NCBI GenBank assembly: GCA_017466405.1
Contig: JAFTUF010000061.1
Location: 1-37,475, forward strand
From: Bacteroidales bacterium
Lineage (GTDB): Bacteria > Bacteroidota > Bacteroidia > Bacteroidales > F082
Direction of reading: 5' to 3'
Length of the DNA stretch: 37,475 bases
The notes below the pieces were generated by a model that saw only the letters and a program-made list of their open reading frames with translations, did not search any database and was not told where the DNA came from. The translations under genes were made by a program, and so were the position numbers. Shown here piece after piece: positions 1 through 7,203 of the stretch. Each line of letters opens with the position of its first letter. Positions within the stretch are counted from its first letter, which is position 1.

Positions 1-25
1 GAACAAGTTCATAAAACGTATATCT

Positions 26-50
26 CGATGAATATAGCATTTATCGAGAG
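26..50. repeat. Inverted repeat (hairpin) near window edge
   Basis: CTCGAT and ATCGAG arms enclose an AT-rich loop. On the minus strand it would lie in the leader or terminator region of whatever follows beyond the left edge. No gene is visible in 1-231. Confidence 0.4.
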
Positions 51-136
51 TTATTTTTAAAGAAATAAATCAAACTACAGACGTGGGAAAATGGGTTCTA
101 CCCATCGATGTAGGAAAATTATTAATAAATAGAACC

Positions 137-215
137 CGCCTAAATTCAATATTGACATCTGCGATTATAATTTCACATTATACACCTGCAAATATATAAT
201 ATCTTAATTTAGGCG
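137..215. repeat. 10-bp perfect inverted repeat flanking a promoter-like box
   Basis: CGCCTAAATT at 137-146 and its exact reverse complement at 206-215 enclose 59 bp. Inside, positions 189-196 read TATATTTG on the minus strand, a Bacteroidota -7 box that would fire leftward out of the window. No clear -33 box is seen. The repeat could be a terminator stem for the HTH gene, which ends at 232, or the ends of a small invertible segment. Confidence 0.4.
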
Positions 216-231
216 TGATTATTTTTTAATA

Positions 232-495
232 TTAATTACCAGTTTCTTCACTCTTGCTTTTTTCATATAGTTCGGAATAGACCTTGAAGAAGTCGTGATT
301 CAAAGCCTTCGATATATCAAAAAGCAAGTCTGTATAAATCCAAGGACGGCGAAATACCTTATAAAGATTTTCCCTTGTACAGTTAACTTGTGCTGACAAC
401 CACGTTATGGTACGACCCTGATGACGTAATTCATCCTTAATCATATTACCGATATGAACATCCTCTGTTGTTTTAACTTTATTTTCCATAGCCAT
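232..495 (-). CDS. Small XRE-like helix-turn-helix protein
   Basis: This 87-residue protein is probably a DNA-binding regulator. The central part (about residues 15-75) has the pattern of a Cro/XRE helix-turn-helix: an IKDEL start, TWLSAQVNCTRENLYKVF as the turn region, and a hydrophobic ISKALNHDFF end. Stand-alone proteins of this type are common in Bacteroidales and their targets are mostly unknown. The start used is the first of two in-frame ATGs (495 and 489). The coding region starts 31 nt downstream of the T-run that ends the structured RNA at 527-700, so the RNA may act as its leader or attenuator, or may simply be a neighbour with its own terminator. It is separated from the efflux operon by divergent orientation. 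The family assignment rests on sequence pattern only. Confidence 0.75.
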   Translation of the reverse strand: MAMENKVKTTEDVHIGNMIKDELRHQGRTITWLSAQVNCTRENLYKVFRRPWIYTDLLFDISKALNHDFFKVYSELYEKSKSEETGN

Positions 496-526
496 ACATA
501 TTTACGCTTAGCGTTCTTGCTGCAAT

Positions 527-700
527 AAAAAGCGTGAATTGCCTCGCATTGCTTAAATAGACTTAGTAGGTTCTGGTAAAACCGCAGCAACTAAATAAAC
601 ATGAACAATTCACGCCATCAGACGCGAACCGCTCGTAGTCTTATTCTCTTTGCTTGAAATTTACCAGATTTACTAAGTAGAGAACAAGAGCACTAAGCTC
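527..700 (-). ncRNA. Candidate structured RNA with pseudoknot (copy 1)
   Basis: Read on the minus strand. Hairpin P0 lies at 700-688 (GAGC/GCTC). The linker begins TTGTTC. P1 pairs 678-671 with 568-561 (8 bp) and P2 pairs 667-660 with 580-573 (8 bp). An inner stem pairs 654-650 with 590-586 and 645-641 with 598-594. A 10-bp pseudoknot pairs 615-606 with 541-532, and the second strand runs directly into TTTTT at 531-527. The same plan, with different but still complementary bases, recurs at 22288-22463. A TAAATTTG -7 box lies upstream at 772-779. It may be a free RNA ended by its own terminator or an attenuating leader of the HTH gene. I do not recognise the family. Confidence 0.65.
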
Positions 701-771
701 TAACTTTCAATATGTTATTATTTCCTTTTTTTATTTTATATTATTGTTTTTCCATTTTCCTTTCGGAATGG

Positions 772-779
772 CAAATTTA
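772..779 (-). promoter_or_regulatory. -7 box TAAATTTG for the minus-strand RNA/HTH unit
   Basis: The minus strand matches the Bacteroidota TAnnTTTG consensus. Transcription would begin near 764 and run through the structured RNA. No convincing -33 TTG is seen at the usual 19-bp spacing. Confidence 0.45.
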
Positions 780-857
780 CAAAAAAATAAAAACGATATA
801 ATACGACCTTGAACTTTTATTTAAATTTTAAGTTATTATTATGAAAAACACAATATT

Positions 858-2315
858 ATGAAACCTTTTTATCTTATTATATTAAGTTTGATTTCTTTAA
901 ATAGTCAACAGACAACGGTAAAAAACTCAGAATCTCAGAATCTCAGAAACTCAGAAAACTTTGTCTGCGACAGCATCGATTTTTTCACTGCGGTAGATAT
1001 GCTTTTTGAGAACAACCTCGGCATACAGGCGGCGGAGAAAAAGAAAGAACTTTCCAAACGTCAGACACAGCTCGTCAATTCGACTTGGTTTCCTATCATC
1101 ACAATGACAGGTACTTACACCATGATGTCGAACGATATCGGAGTGAGTCAGGAATACGCTTCGCTTTTGGATCCGCTCAAAGAAAAATACGCCAACGACC
1201 TCCTCGTGCCTGACGTCCTCAATTACATCAGCAACGAACTCGGCGACCTCAAATTCGATGTTCCTGTCATGGATAAAAACTTCGGCTCCATTGACATAGA
1301 AGTGTTATATCCTTTGTTTACAGGCATCAAAAGAATATATGCCAATAAGTTAGCGAGAGACAACGAGACAATGACTGAATATGAGAAAGAGTTTTATGGC
1401 GCTACCAAATACTTAGAACTCGCTGATATTTATTTCACACTTGTGCTGAGCGAATCGATGACGAAGGTCTTGAGAGAGACGCACGAGATGATGAAGAACC
1501 ACTATTCTCAAGCCTTGAAAATGGAGTCGAACGGAATATTAGATAAAGCTGAACGCCTCGTCGCAAAAGTCGCATTAGACGAAAGCGAGAGAAACCTCAA
1601 AAGCATTGAAAGTCAAACGACAGTCTTAAAAGCAGCGCTGCTTTCTATTATAAAACCTCAGAGGACGTATGCGATACGTCCCTACGAGCTTTCCACTCCA
1701 CTCTTCATGAACGAACAATATCCGCAGCTGAAATGGTTCAAGGACATGATGCGAGAAAACGCCTTCGTCTTCAAGCAGTCGGAGCTACATCAGGACATAG
1801 CCAAGACGAGCCTCGCCATGAGTCGCTCCAATTATTTCCCAGTGATTTCAGTCTTCGGCAAACAGACCATCGCCTCATATAACGTGCCGAGCAACTTAAT
1901 TCCCAACACCATAGCAGGCGTCAATCTTGCCTGGGACCTCTTCGACGGACTGGCGAGAGAACGACAGATACAACAAGTCAAGATTGAGACCGATATTGTC
2001 AACGACCTACAAAATAATCTTAAGAACGAATTGGAAATCAGTGTAGAAGAATGGCATTCAAAGCTGCGACAAGCATGTATCGACGCTGCTGAGTTAAAGT
2101 CGTCGCTTGAACTGTCGCAGGAGATTTATAGGATAAGAAAGAAGTCGTTCAGCGAAGGACTATGCACCTCGCAACAAGTCCTTGACGCTCTTAACTTAGT
2201 CAACAAGACGAAGCTGTTATTACAGACCACATATTACGAATACGACATCGCCTTGGCTAACCTCTGTTGCTTATGCGGCATACCGCAATATTTCGAATCA
2301 TATATCACACGTTAA
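858..2315 (+). CDS. TolC-family outer membrane efflux protein
   Basis: This 485-residue protein is probably the outer membrane channel of a tripartite exporter. The N-terminus has a hydrophobic signal segment (about residues 3-15). From about residue 40 there are the two tandem long-helix repeats typical of TolC/OEP proteins; a second-repeat motif such as NLAWDLFDG near residue 355 matches the family. Length is normal for the family. It opens a four-gene set: adaptor 13 bp downstream, then two overlapping ABC-2 permeases. ATG 858 was chosen because the ATG at 841 runs into a stop. Residues 24-33 are encoded by an 8-bp-period repeat (926-957) related to intergenic arrays elsewhere in the window, so the segment after the signal peptide may be a recent expansion. 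The substrate cannot be read from sequence. Confidence 0.9.
   Translation: MKPFYLIILSLISLNSQQTTVKNSESQNLRNSENFVCDSIDFFTAVDMLFENNLGIQAAEKKKELSKRQTQLVNSTWFPIITMTGTYTMMSNDIGVSQEYASLLDPLKEKYANDLLVPDVLNYISNELGDLKFDVPVMDKNFGSIDIEVLYPLFTGIKRIYANKLARDNETMTEYEKEFYGATKYLELADIYFTLVLSESMTKVLRETHEMMKNHYSQALKMESNGILDKAERLVAKVALDESERNLKSIESQTTVLKAALLSIIKPQRTYAIRPYELSTPLFMNEQYPQLKWFKDMMRENAFVFKQSELHQDIAKTSLAMSRSNYFPVISVFGKQTIASYNVPSNLIPNTIAGVNLAWDLFDGLARERQIQQVKIETDIVNDLQNNLKNELEISVEEWHSKLRQACIDAAELKSSLELSQEIYRIRKKSFSEGLCTSQQVLDALNLVNKTKLLLQTTYYEYDIALANLCCLCGIPQYFESYITR
926..957. repeat. Four 8-bp units (CTCAGAAW) inside the tolC-like gene
   Basis: The units are CTCAGAAT twice and CTCAGAAA twice, and they encode part of the region just after the signal peptide. 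Because 8 is not a multiple of 3, gain or loss of one unit would shift the frame. Confidence 0.8.
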
Positions 2316-2328
2316 AATTTTTTAAGAG

Positions 2329-3318
2329 ATGAAAGTCACTAATAAAATCATAATGGCGTTGTTTATCATAATAATGCTGTCGCTATTGATAATATCCGTC
2401 ATCGGAATATTTATGATGAAAGAGAAAGACATTGTCCTTCAAGGACAGATTGAGGCTGAAGAATATAACATCTCAGGTCTTTTACCTGGCAGGATTGAGA
2501 GCATCTACGTGAAAGAAGGCGCGCGCGTTGAAGAAGGCGACACTTTGGTGCATATCATCTCGCGCGAGATGTTGGCTGAACACAAATCACAGAAAGCCTT
2601 GCAGAAAGCAGCTGACTTACAGAGTGAGAAGATAGACTCAGGTTCTCGTAAACAGCTGATACATATCGCCAAAGAACTATGGGACGGAACTAAAGCAGAC
2701 CTGAGATTAGCGAAGACCACCTACGAAAGAATAGAGGCATTATACAGAGACTCAGTCGTCAGCATGCAGAGAAAAGACGAGGCTGAAGCTATATACAAGT
2801 CGGCACTCGCAGCAGAACGCGCCGCCTATTACCAATACCAGCTCTCCACAGAAGGCGCTCAGGAACAAGACAAAGCATCGGCGCGAGCTATGGCGGAGGC
2901 AGCACGGAGTAACACCGAGATAGTGACAGCGCTGCTCGACGACGCCAAACTCACCGCACCTGCATCTGGTGAGGTATCTTCCATAAGCCTTAACAAAGGA
3001 GAACTGTCTTCGATAGGAACAACTATCATGACAATCACCGACATCGACAACCCATATCTCGTGATTAACGTACGCGAAGACCTGCTACATAACTTCAAGA
3101 TGGGAGGCGACATCATCTGCGAGATACCGGCACTCGCCATGAAAGACGTTACATTCACCATCAACTACATATCAGCTCTCGGCAGCTTCGCCACATGGAA
3201 AGCGACGAAAGAGACAGGAGGCTACGACCTACGCACCTTCGAGATTCACGCCGTGCCGAAAATGAAAATCAACGATTTAAGACCAGGTATGTCGGTGCTT
3301 ACAAAAGTTGACAGATGA
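2329..3318 (+). CDS. HlyD-family periplasmic adaptor (membrane fusion protein)
   Basis: This 329-residue protein probably links the inner membrane permeases to the TolC-like channel. It has one N-terminal membrane segment (about residues 7-30), then a first half-lipoyl motif around residues 50-75 (GLLPGRIESIYVKEGARVEEGD). An alanine- and glutamate-rich coiled-coil hairpin spans about 80-200, and a second half-lipoyl/beta-barrel part (LTAPASGEVSSISLNKGE) lies near 210-235. The order fits the HlyD/EmrA/YbhG family. The ATG lies 13 bp after the channel gene stop, and the gene's own stop overlaps the ATG of the next gene, so the set is translationally coupled. Confidence 0.9.
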   Translation: MKVTNKIIMALFIIIMLSLLIISVIGIFMMKEKDIVLQGQIEAEEYNISGLLPGRIESIYVKEGARVEEGDTLVHIISREMLAEHKSQKALQKAADLQSEKIDSGSRKQLIHIAKELWDGTKADLRLAKTTYERIEALYRDSVVSMQRKDEAEAIYKSALAAERAAYYQYQLSTEGAQEQDKASARAMAEAARSNTEIVTALLDDAKLTAPASGEVSSISLNKGELSSIGTTIMTITDIDNPYLVINVREDLLHNFKMGGDIICEIPALAMKDVTFTINYISALGSFATWKATKETGGYDLRTFEIHAVPKMKINDLRPGMSVLTKVDR

Positions 3319-4502
3319 AAAAGAACGCTCTCATATCGGTCATAAAAAGAGAATGTCGGACGTTATGGTCTAGACCGCTCTATCTCTTCACGACGATTCT
3401 CTTTCCTCTCTTCGCCTTGCTGTTTATGACGACGATATTCGGTAACGGCATGATAGACAGCATCCCTGTCGGTATCGTCGATGAGGATAACAGCGCGGTG
3501 TCTCGTGAGATAGCAACGACATGCTCGGCGGTGTCAGAGATTAAGGTAACAGAGAGATTCTCCAACACCGCCGAGGCCCGCGACGCTCTCCTCTCGAAGA
3601 AAATTTACGCTTACCTCATCATTCCCAACGACTTCCAGAAAGACATGCTCGCCAACAGAGACGTCAGCCTCACTTTATGTTACCACTTCGCCTTCCTCAG
3701 CGTAGGATCTGAAGTGATGCAAGGTTTCCTTAAAGCGCTGCGTATCATAGCCGTCGCGCCACTACAACAGACGACAGACTTCCTCGGCATCGACGACACC
3801 ACATTAGAAGCGATAGCGTCGCCAATAAGTATCGTCGCTCATCCGCTCTACAACCCTTCTCTCGACTATTCAGCATACCTCAGCTTCCCTTATTTCTGGG
3901 TACTATTTCAGATATTGATATTGCTCAACATCGCTTATTCCTTCGGCAAAGATTTCAAGAAAGAAAACATAAGAGACTGTCTCTCAGCAGGCAATAACAA
4001 GTTCTCTAATGTAGTAATCGGTAAACTTATTCCCTACGTCATGATATTCTCAATCATAGGATTCTTTTCCAACGTAGTGATGTTTCATTTCGAAGGCTAC
4101 AGTCTCGATTCCAACATACTCGTCATGACTTTCAGCTGCGTTTTGTTCATCATGGCGACATGCTCCATAGCAGTGTTTTTATTCTCCCTCTACCCTAACC
4201 TCCCGATTATCATAAGCTTCATCTCTATGTTCGGATCGTTGGGAGCCACCTTTGCCGGCGTCACATTCCCCGTCGATGCAATGTTCGGTATCTTCGAGAA
4301 GTTCTCGCAGCTGTTTCCGATACGACATTTCGTGGTGGCGACAGACTATCTGCGTTATGAGAGCGATATCGCTGTTTATCTGATAAAACCACTGCTGATA
4401 CTATCGCTCTACAACTTATTGATTGTCATTTCCATCTTACTTTTTAAGAAAAGATTCAAAGCGTTTTTGAAAGATGAAAGATTTATGCAGGATAATATAT
4501 GA
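3315..4502 (+). CDS. ABC-2 type transporter permease (first of pair)
   Basis: This 395-residue inner membrane protein has the ABC-2 permease layout. One membrane segment near residues 20-45 is followed by a large extracytoplasmic domain (about 45-190), and then five hydrophobic segments between about 195 and 380. It resembles the YbhS/YbhR/YhhJ group of drug- or lipid-type exporters. Its ATG overlaps the adaptor stop by four bases, and its end overlaps the next permease by 29 bases. No ATP-binding subunit is found in the operon, so the ATPase must come from elsewhere or be lost. Confidence 0.88.
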   Translation: MKKNALISVIKRECRTLWSRPLYLFTTILFPLFALLFMTTIFGNGMIDSIPVGIVDEDNSAVSREIATTCSAVSEIKVTERFSNTAEARDALLSKKIYAYLIIPNDFQKDMLANRDVSLTLCYHFAFLSVGSEVMQGFLKALRIIAVAPLQQTTDFLGIDDTTLEAIASPISIVAHPLYNPSLDYSAYLSFPYFWVLFQILILLNIAYSFGKDFKKENIRDCLSAGNNKFSNVVIGKLIPYVMIFSIIGFFSNVVMFHFEGYSLDSNILVMTFSCVLFIMATCSIAVFLFSLYPNLPIIISFISMFGSLGATFAGVTFPVDAMFGIFEKFSQLFPIRHFVVATDYLRYESDIAVYLIKPLLILSLYNLLIVISILLFKKRFKAFLKDERFMQDNI

Positions 4503-5628
4503 AGAGTTCCGAGCCATCGGCAGCAACATACCCATTCTGATAGTGCTCATCTTAGGCAACATCGGCTATGGATTTTTGTATAACTTGCTCTACGACACCA
4601 ACGTATATCGCGAGGCTCCTATCGCTGTCGTCGATATGTCGCAGTCAGATATAAGCCGTCACTTGACAGATTATATCGATGCTACTCAGCAAGTTAAGAT
4701 TGTGGCAAAGACGCAAAACTTTCAGGAAGCGGAGAAGATGCTCATCGAGAAAGATGTCATTGGTTTTCTTTACATTCCTTCCGAGTTAAAGACGAACATC
4801 TTGCAAGGACGACAAAGCGAATGCGTCATCTACGGCTCCACACTTTCATTCTTAGATTATCTCAACATATCCGAGGCAGTCAACTTCGCTTGTCTTCAGA
4901 TTAACAGCGAGTTACTTCCCGATATGATTAAGTCGCTCAACATGATTGACGTTTTGTTTCTCGTCAACGGTAAAGCCGTCAACATAGTGACAGAGGCTTT
5001 ATACAACAGCAGCGAAGGTTACGGCACATATCTCATCCCGCCAGTGATGGTCATCATTATCTTTCAGACGCTTATGATATGTGTCGCCATGATGAGCGGT
5101 CATGAGAACGAGAGCGGACGACTCAACTCGCAGTTTATCGTTGGTCAACGTCACGCTGCCTTTAAGATAGTGACAGGCAAGGCTTTCTGTTACGTCACCA
5201 TATATCTGATATTTGCGGTGTTCTTCTTAGGATTTCTGCCGCCGCTTTTCAAGCTACCACATCTCGGCAACTTCTTCGAGATACTCGTCCTGATGGTACC
5301 TTATCTCTTTGCGAGCGTCTTTTTCTGTCTTATGCTCTCGCCGCTCTTCACCGACAGCGACATGCCGCTTTTCCTCATCGTCTTCATGTCGGTACCCTTG
5401 GTATTTCTCACAGGCATCTCCTACCCTTTGGAGCTCATGCCTTTATATTGGAAAGTCTTCCACTACATCATACCCACTGCCCCCGCGACTTTAGCATTTG
5501 TGAAACTCGACTGCATGGGCGGCGACTTGAGCAACGCTCGTCCCGAGATGATAAACCTCTGGATACAATGCCTCGTCTATTATGTTGCAGCGATGCTTAC
5601 ATACAAGTTTAAGATGCTGAGACGCTGA
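4474..5628 (+). CDS. ABC-2 type transporter permease (second of pair)
   Basis: This 384-residue partner has the same topology as the gene before it: an N-terminal membrane segment (about residues 17-40), an extracytoplasmic domain and a C-terminal set of membrane segments including FLTGISYPLELMP, a typical ABC-2 motif. The start overlaps the previous gene by 29 bp, as expected for a coupled heterodimer. The last residues (KMLRR) and the stop codon are encoded by the first two units of an 8-bp-period array (5613-5684), so the present C-terminus was set by the repeat. The substrate is unknown. Confidence 0.87.
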   Translation: MKDLCRIIYEEFRAIGSNIPILIVLILGNIGYGFLYNLLYDTNVYREAPIAVVDMSQSDISRHLTDYIDATQQVKIVAKTQNFQEAEKMLIEKDVIGFLYIPSELKTNILQGRQSECVIYGSTLSFLDYLNISEAVNFACLQINSELLPDMIKSLNMIDVLFLVNGKAVNIVTEALYNSSEGYGTYLIPPVMVIIIFQTLMICVAMMSGHENESGRLNSQFIVGQRHAAFKIVTGKAFCYVTIYLIFAVFFLGFLPPLFKLPHLGNFFEILVLMVPYLFASVFFCLMLSPLFTDSDMPLFLIVFMSVPLVFLTGISYPLELMPLYWKVFHYIIPTAPATLAFVKLDCMGGDLSNARPEMINLWIQCLVYYVAAMLTYKFKMLRR

Positions 5629-5684
5629 GATGCTAAGATGCTGAGATGCTAAGATGCTAAGATATTGAGACGCTAAGGTACTGA
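5613..5684. repeat. Nine-unit 8-bp-period array (GATGCTRA)
   Basis: Nine consecutive 8-bp units (GATGCTGA, GACGCTGA, GATGCTAA and variants) start inside the end of the second permease gene and supply its stop codon. Related arrays lie at 926-957, 9027-9058, 30145-30264 and 35961-36016. Confidence 0.85.
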
Positions 5685-5703
5685 ATATCCATGTATTGTG
5701 GTA

Positions 5704-5756
5704 TCTCACGGAGGGATTGTGGGGTTATAGACCAAACCTCTACCCTGCTCGTTGCA
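5704..5756. repeat. Direct repeat flanking the transposase region, left copy
   Basis: This segment, with the shared core CAAACCTCTACCCTGCTCG, recurs with few changes at 7071-7123. The two copies bracket the IS200-like transposase and its REP-like repeats. Confidence 0.7.
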
Positions 5757-5818
5757 AAAGACTAATAATGTTAATAAGAATTAACTTTTTTATTCTTTTA
5801 TATTTGGTTTTGTTGTTT

Positions 5819-5826
5819 TATCTTTG
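5819..5826 (+). promoter_or_regulatory. -7 box TATCTTTG
   Basis: A perfect TAnnTTTG match lies 17 bp before the ATG at 5844, so the small gene there could be expressed from a very short leader. A -33 box at normal spacing is not obvious. Confidence 0.45.
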
Positions 5827-5843
5827 CCGACAAACCATGATTT

Positions 5844-6104
5844 ATGAAAGTTCCAGATACGAAGCAAGAACGCAGGCGTTTTATCAAAGAGTATTTGTCG
5901 CAATATCAGGACAAATCGTTTTATTGTAGGGCTTTGGATTGTGATGTGAAAGTCACGGATAATCCATTGAAGAGACGGCTTTTCAGGCATAAAATAAAAA
6001 TCGACAACCGACTACTTCGCTCAATCAGTCTTTCGTCGGTTACCGATTTAGTTTGCAAAGATAATGCTTTTTTATTCAATTTACAGTTTACAATTTACAA
6101 TTAA
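5844..6104 (+). CDS. Small hypothetical protein, possibly truncated
   Basis: This 86-residue basic protein begins with KQERRRFIKEYLSQYQDKSF and continues with a charged stretch. Similar short ORFs occur near mobile DNA in Bacteroidota, but I cannot assign a family. The C-terminal residues come from low-complexity AT-rich DNA, which suggests that the original end was lost. A TATCTTTG box just upstream supports transcription. It sits between the 8-bp array and the transposase gene. It may be a remnant rather than a working gene. Confidence 0.4.
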   Translation: MKVPDTKQERRRFIKEYLSQYQDKSFYCRALDCDVKVTDNPLKRRLFRHKIKIDNRLLRSISLSSVTDLVCKDNAFLFNLQFTIYN

Positions 6105-6133
6105 AGAGGATATTAAAAGACTTTGAACTTCAA

Positions 6134-6160
6134 CAGTCTTAGCGCCGTAGGCGCGACAGA
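6134..6160. repeat. REP-like palindrome (GCGCCGTAGGCGC core), copy 1
   Basis: The palindromic core GCGCC/GGCGC lies 14 bp before the transposase ATG. An identical 27-bp copy is at 6825-6851 and a shortened variant at 6913-6935. REP-like hairpins beside a Y1 transposase are the classic REP/RAYT arrangement. Confidence 0.8.
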
Positions 6161-6173
6161 TATACTAAAATTT

Positions 6174-6629
6174 ATGGCAAATTCATTAGTTAAAATTAAC
6201 GTTCACATTGTATTCCATGTGAAAAGTTCTGGAGTGAGAATGAGAAATGAGGACTTGAAAAGAGTGTTCTCCTACATTGGTGGTGTAATCAATGGCATTG
6301 GCGGTATTCCGATTGAGGTTGGAGGAATTGATAGTCACATTCATATCCTCGCCACATTACCAAAGAATAAATCTCTTTCGGATTTTATCAGGATAGTAAA
6401 AGCGGATAGCAGCCGATGGATTAAGACTATTGATGTTTATTACAAATGGTTTTCGTGGCAAGAAGGTTATGGGGCTTTTTCTGTCAGTCCGACTTTGATT
6501 GACAAGACGGTTAGTTATATTCGTAATCAGTCTTGTCATCATAAACGGATGTCGTTCCGTGAGGAATATAAATTGTTTTTAGATGCATACGGAATTGAAT
6601 ATGATGAGAAATACGCCTTTGAGGATTAG
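6174..6629 (+). CDS. IS200/REP-associated Y1 transposase (TnpA_REP-like)
   Basis: This 151-residue HUH-type single-strand transposase has the family order: an N-terminal KINVHIVFH strand, the metal-binding HIH motif (H55, H57 in GIDSHIHIL), the WQEGYGAFSVS segment, and the likely catalytic tyrosine Y115 in VSYIRNQ. Length is normal for IS200-type enzymes. ATG 6174 was chosen; the frame extends upstream only through a TTG start and the REP-like repeat. The gene is surrounded by short palindromes and paired direct repeats rather than classic insertion-sequence ends. This is why I favour a REP-associated transposase, which moves or maintains REP hairpins, over a simple insertion sequence. Confidence 0.85.
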   Translation: MANSLVKINVHIVFHVKSSGVRMRNEDLKRVFSYIGGVINGIGGIPIEVGGIDSHIHILATLPKNKSLSDFIRIVKADSSRWIKTIDVYYKWFSWQEGYGAFSVSPTLIDKTVSYIRNQSCHHKRMSFREEYKLFLDAYGIEYDEKYAFED

Positions 6630-6648
6630 TTTGGTTTCAATTTTATAG

Positions 6649-6753
6649 TCTGCCGTCCCTACGGGACTAGGATGATGATGGAATTTTATTTGCAGGCGTT
6701 ACATGCTGTCGCACTGCACACCTGCCTGGGGTCTTGCACTCCTACGGAGTTTA
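6649..6753. repeat. 105-bp direct repeat, copy 1
   Basis: It starts with a GTCCCTACGGGAC palindrome and ends at CTCCTACGGAGTTTA, itself containing a CTCC/GGAG palindrome. A second 105-bp copy with few differences is at 6946-7050. A diverged right half recurs near 11555-11627. Confidence 0.85.
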
Positions 6754-6824
6754 TTTAATATCTCCGCGTATCGCGAGTATCGTGCGGAATAATTGTAGAC
6801 TTGTTATATTAAACCTCGACCATG

Positions 6825-6851
6825 CAGTCTTAGCGCCGTAGGCGCGACAGA
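6825..6851. repeat. REP-like palindrome, copy 2
   Basis: Identical to the 27 bp at 6134-6160, and followed closely by a variant at 6913-6935. Confidence 0.8.
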
Positions 6852-6945
6852 GTTTAGGCAGGCGATGGAGAGCGAAGCTCGTAATCCCTGCGATTGTGGA
6901 ACCGTATAGAACAATAGCGCTGTAGGCGCGACAGAGGTTGCGGAT

Positions 6946-7050
6946 TCTGTCGTCCCTGCGGGACTAGGATGATGATGGAATCTCATTTGCAGGCGTTACG
7001 TGCTGTTGCACTGCACACCTGCCTGGGGTCTTGCACTCCTACGGAGTTTA
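6946..7050. repeat. 105-bp direct repeat, copy 2
   Basis: Second copy of 6649-6753 with the same length and palindromic ends. The region 6630-7508 holds only repeats and no gene that I can support. Confidence 0.85.
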
Positions 7051-7070
7051 ATGTCTCTACGTATTCTGTT

Positions 7071-7123
7071 TCTCACGGAAAGTTTGTTGGGTTATAGAGC
7101 AAACCTCTACCCTGCTCGCTGCA
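7071..7123. repeat. Direct repeat flanking the transposase region, right copy
   Basis: Partner of 5704-5756. Together the copies span about 1.4 kb centred on the transposase. Confidence 0.7.
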
Positions 7124-7203
7124 TAATGTTTTCTGAATTGTGATGCGGTTGGGGATTGTGGTTACGGAATAAACGAACTGTTGAGAATAACTACAGTGTT
7201 TCC

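Noticed and set aside
527-700. Identification of the pseudoknotted element as 6S RNA or tmRNA
   Set aside because: 6S RNA is a simple rod with a central bubble and no such pseudoknot; there is no tRNA-like acceptor or tag reading frame for tmRNA.
5696-5929. 77-codon plus-strand ORF overlapping the one at 5844
   Set aside because: It starts within the flanking repeat, has a different frame from the promoter-linked ORF, and shows no recognisable pattern.
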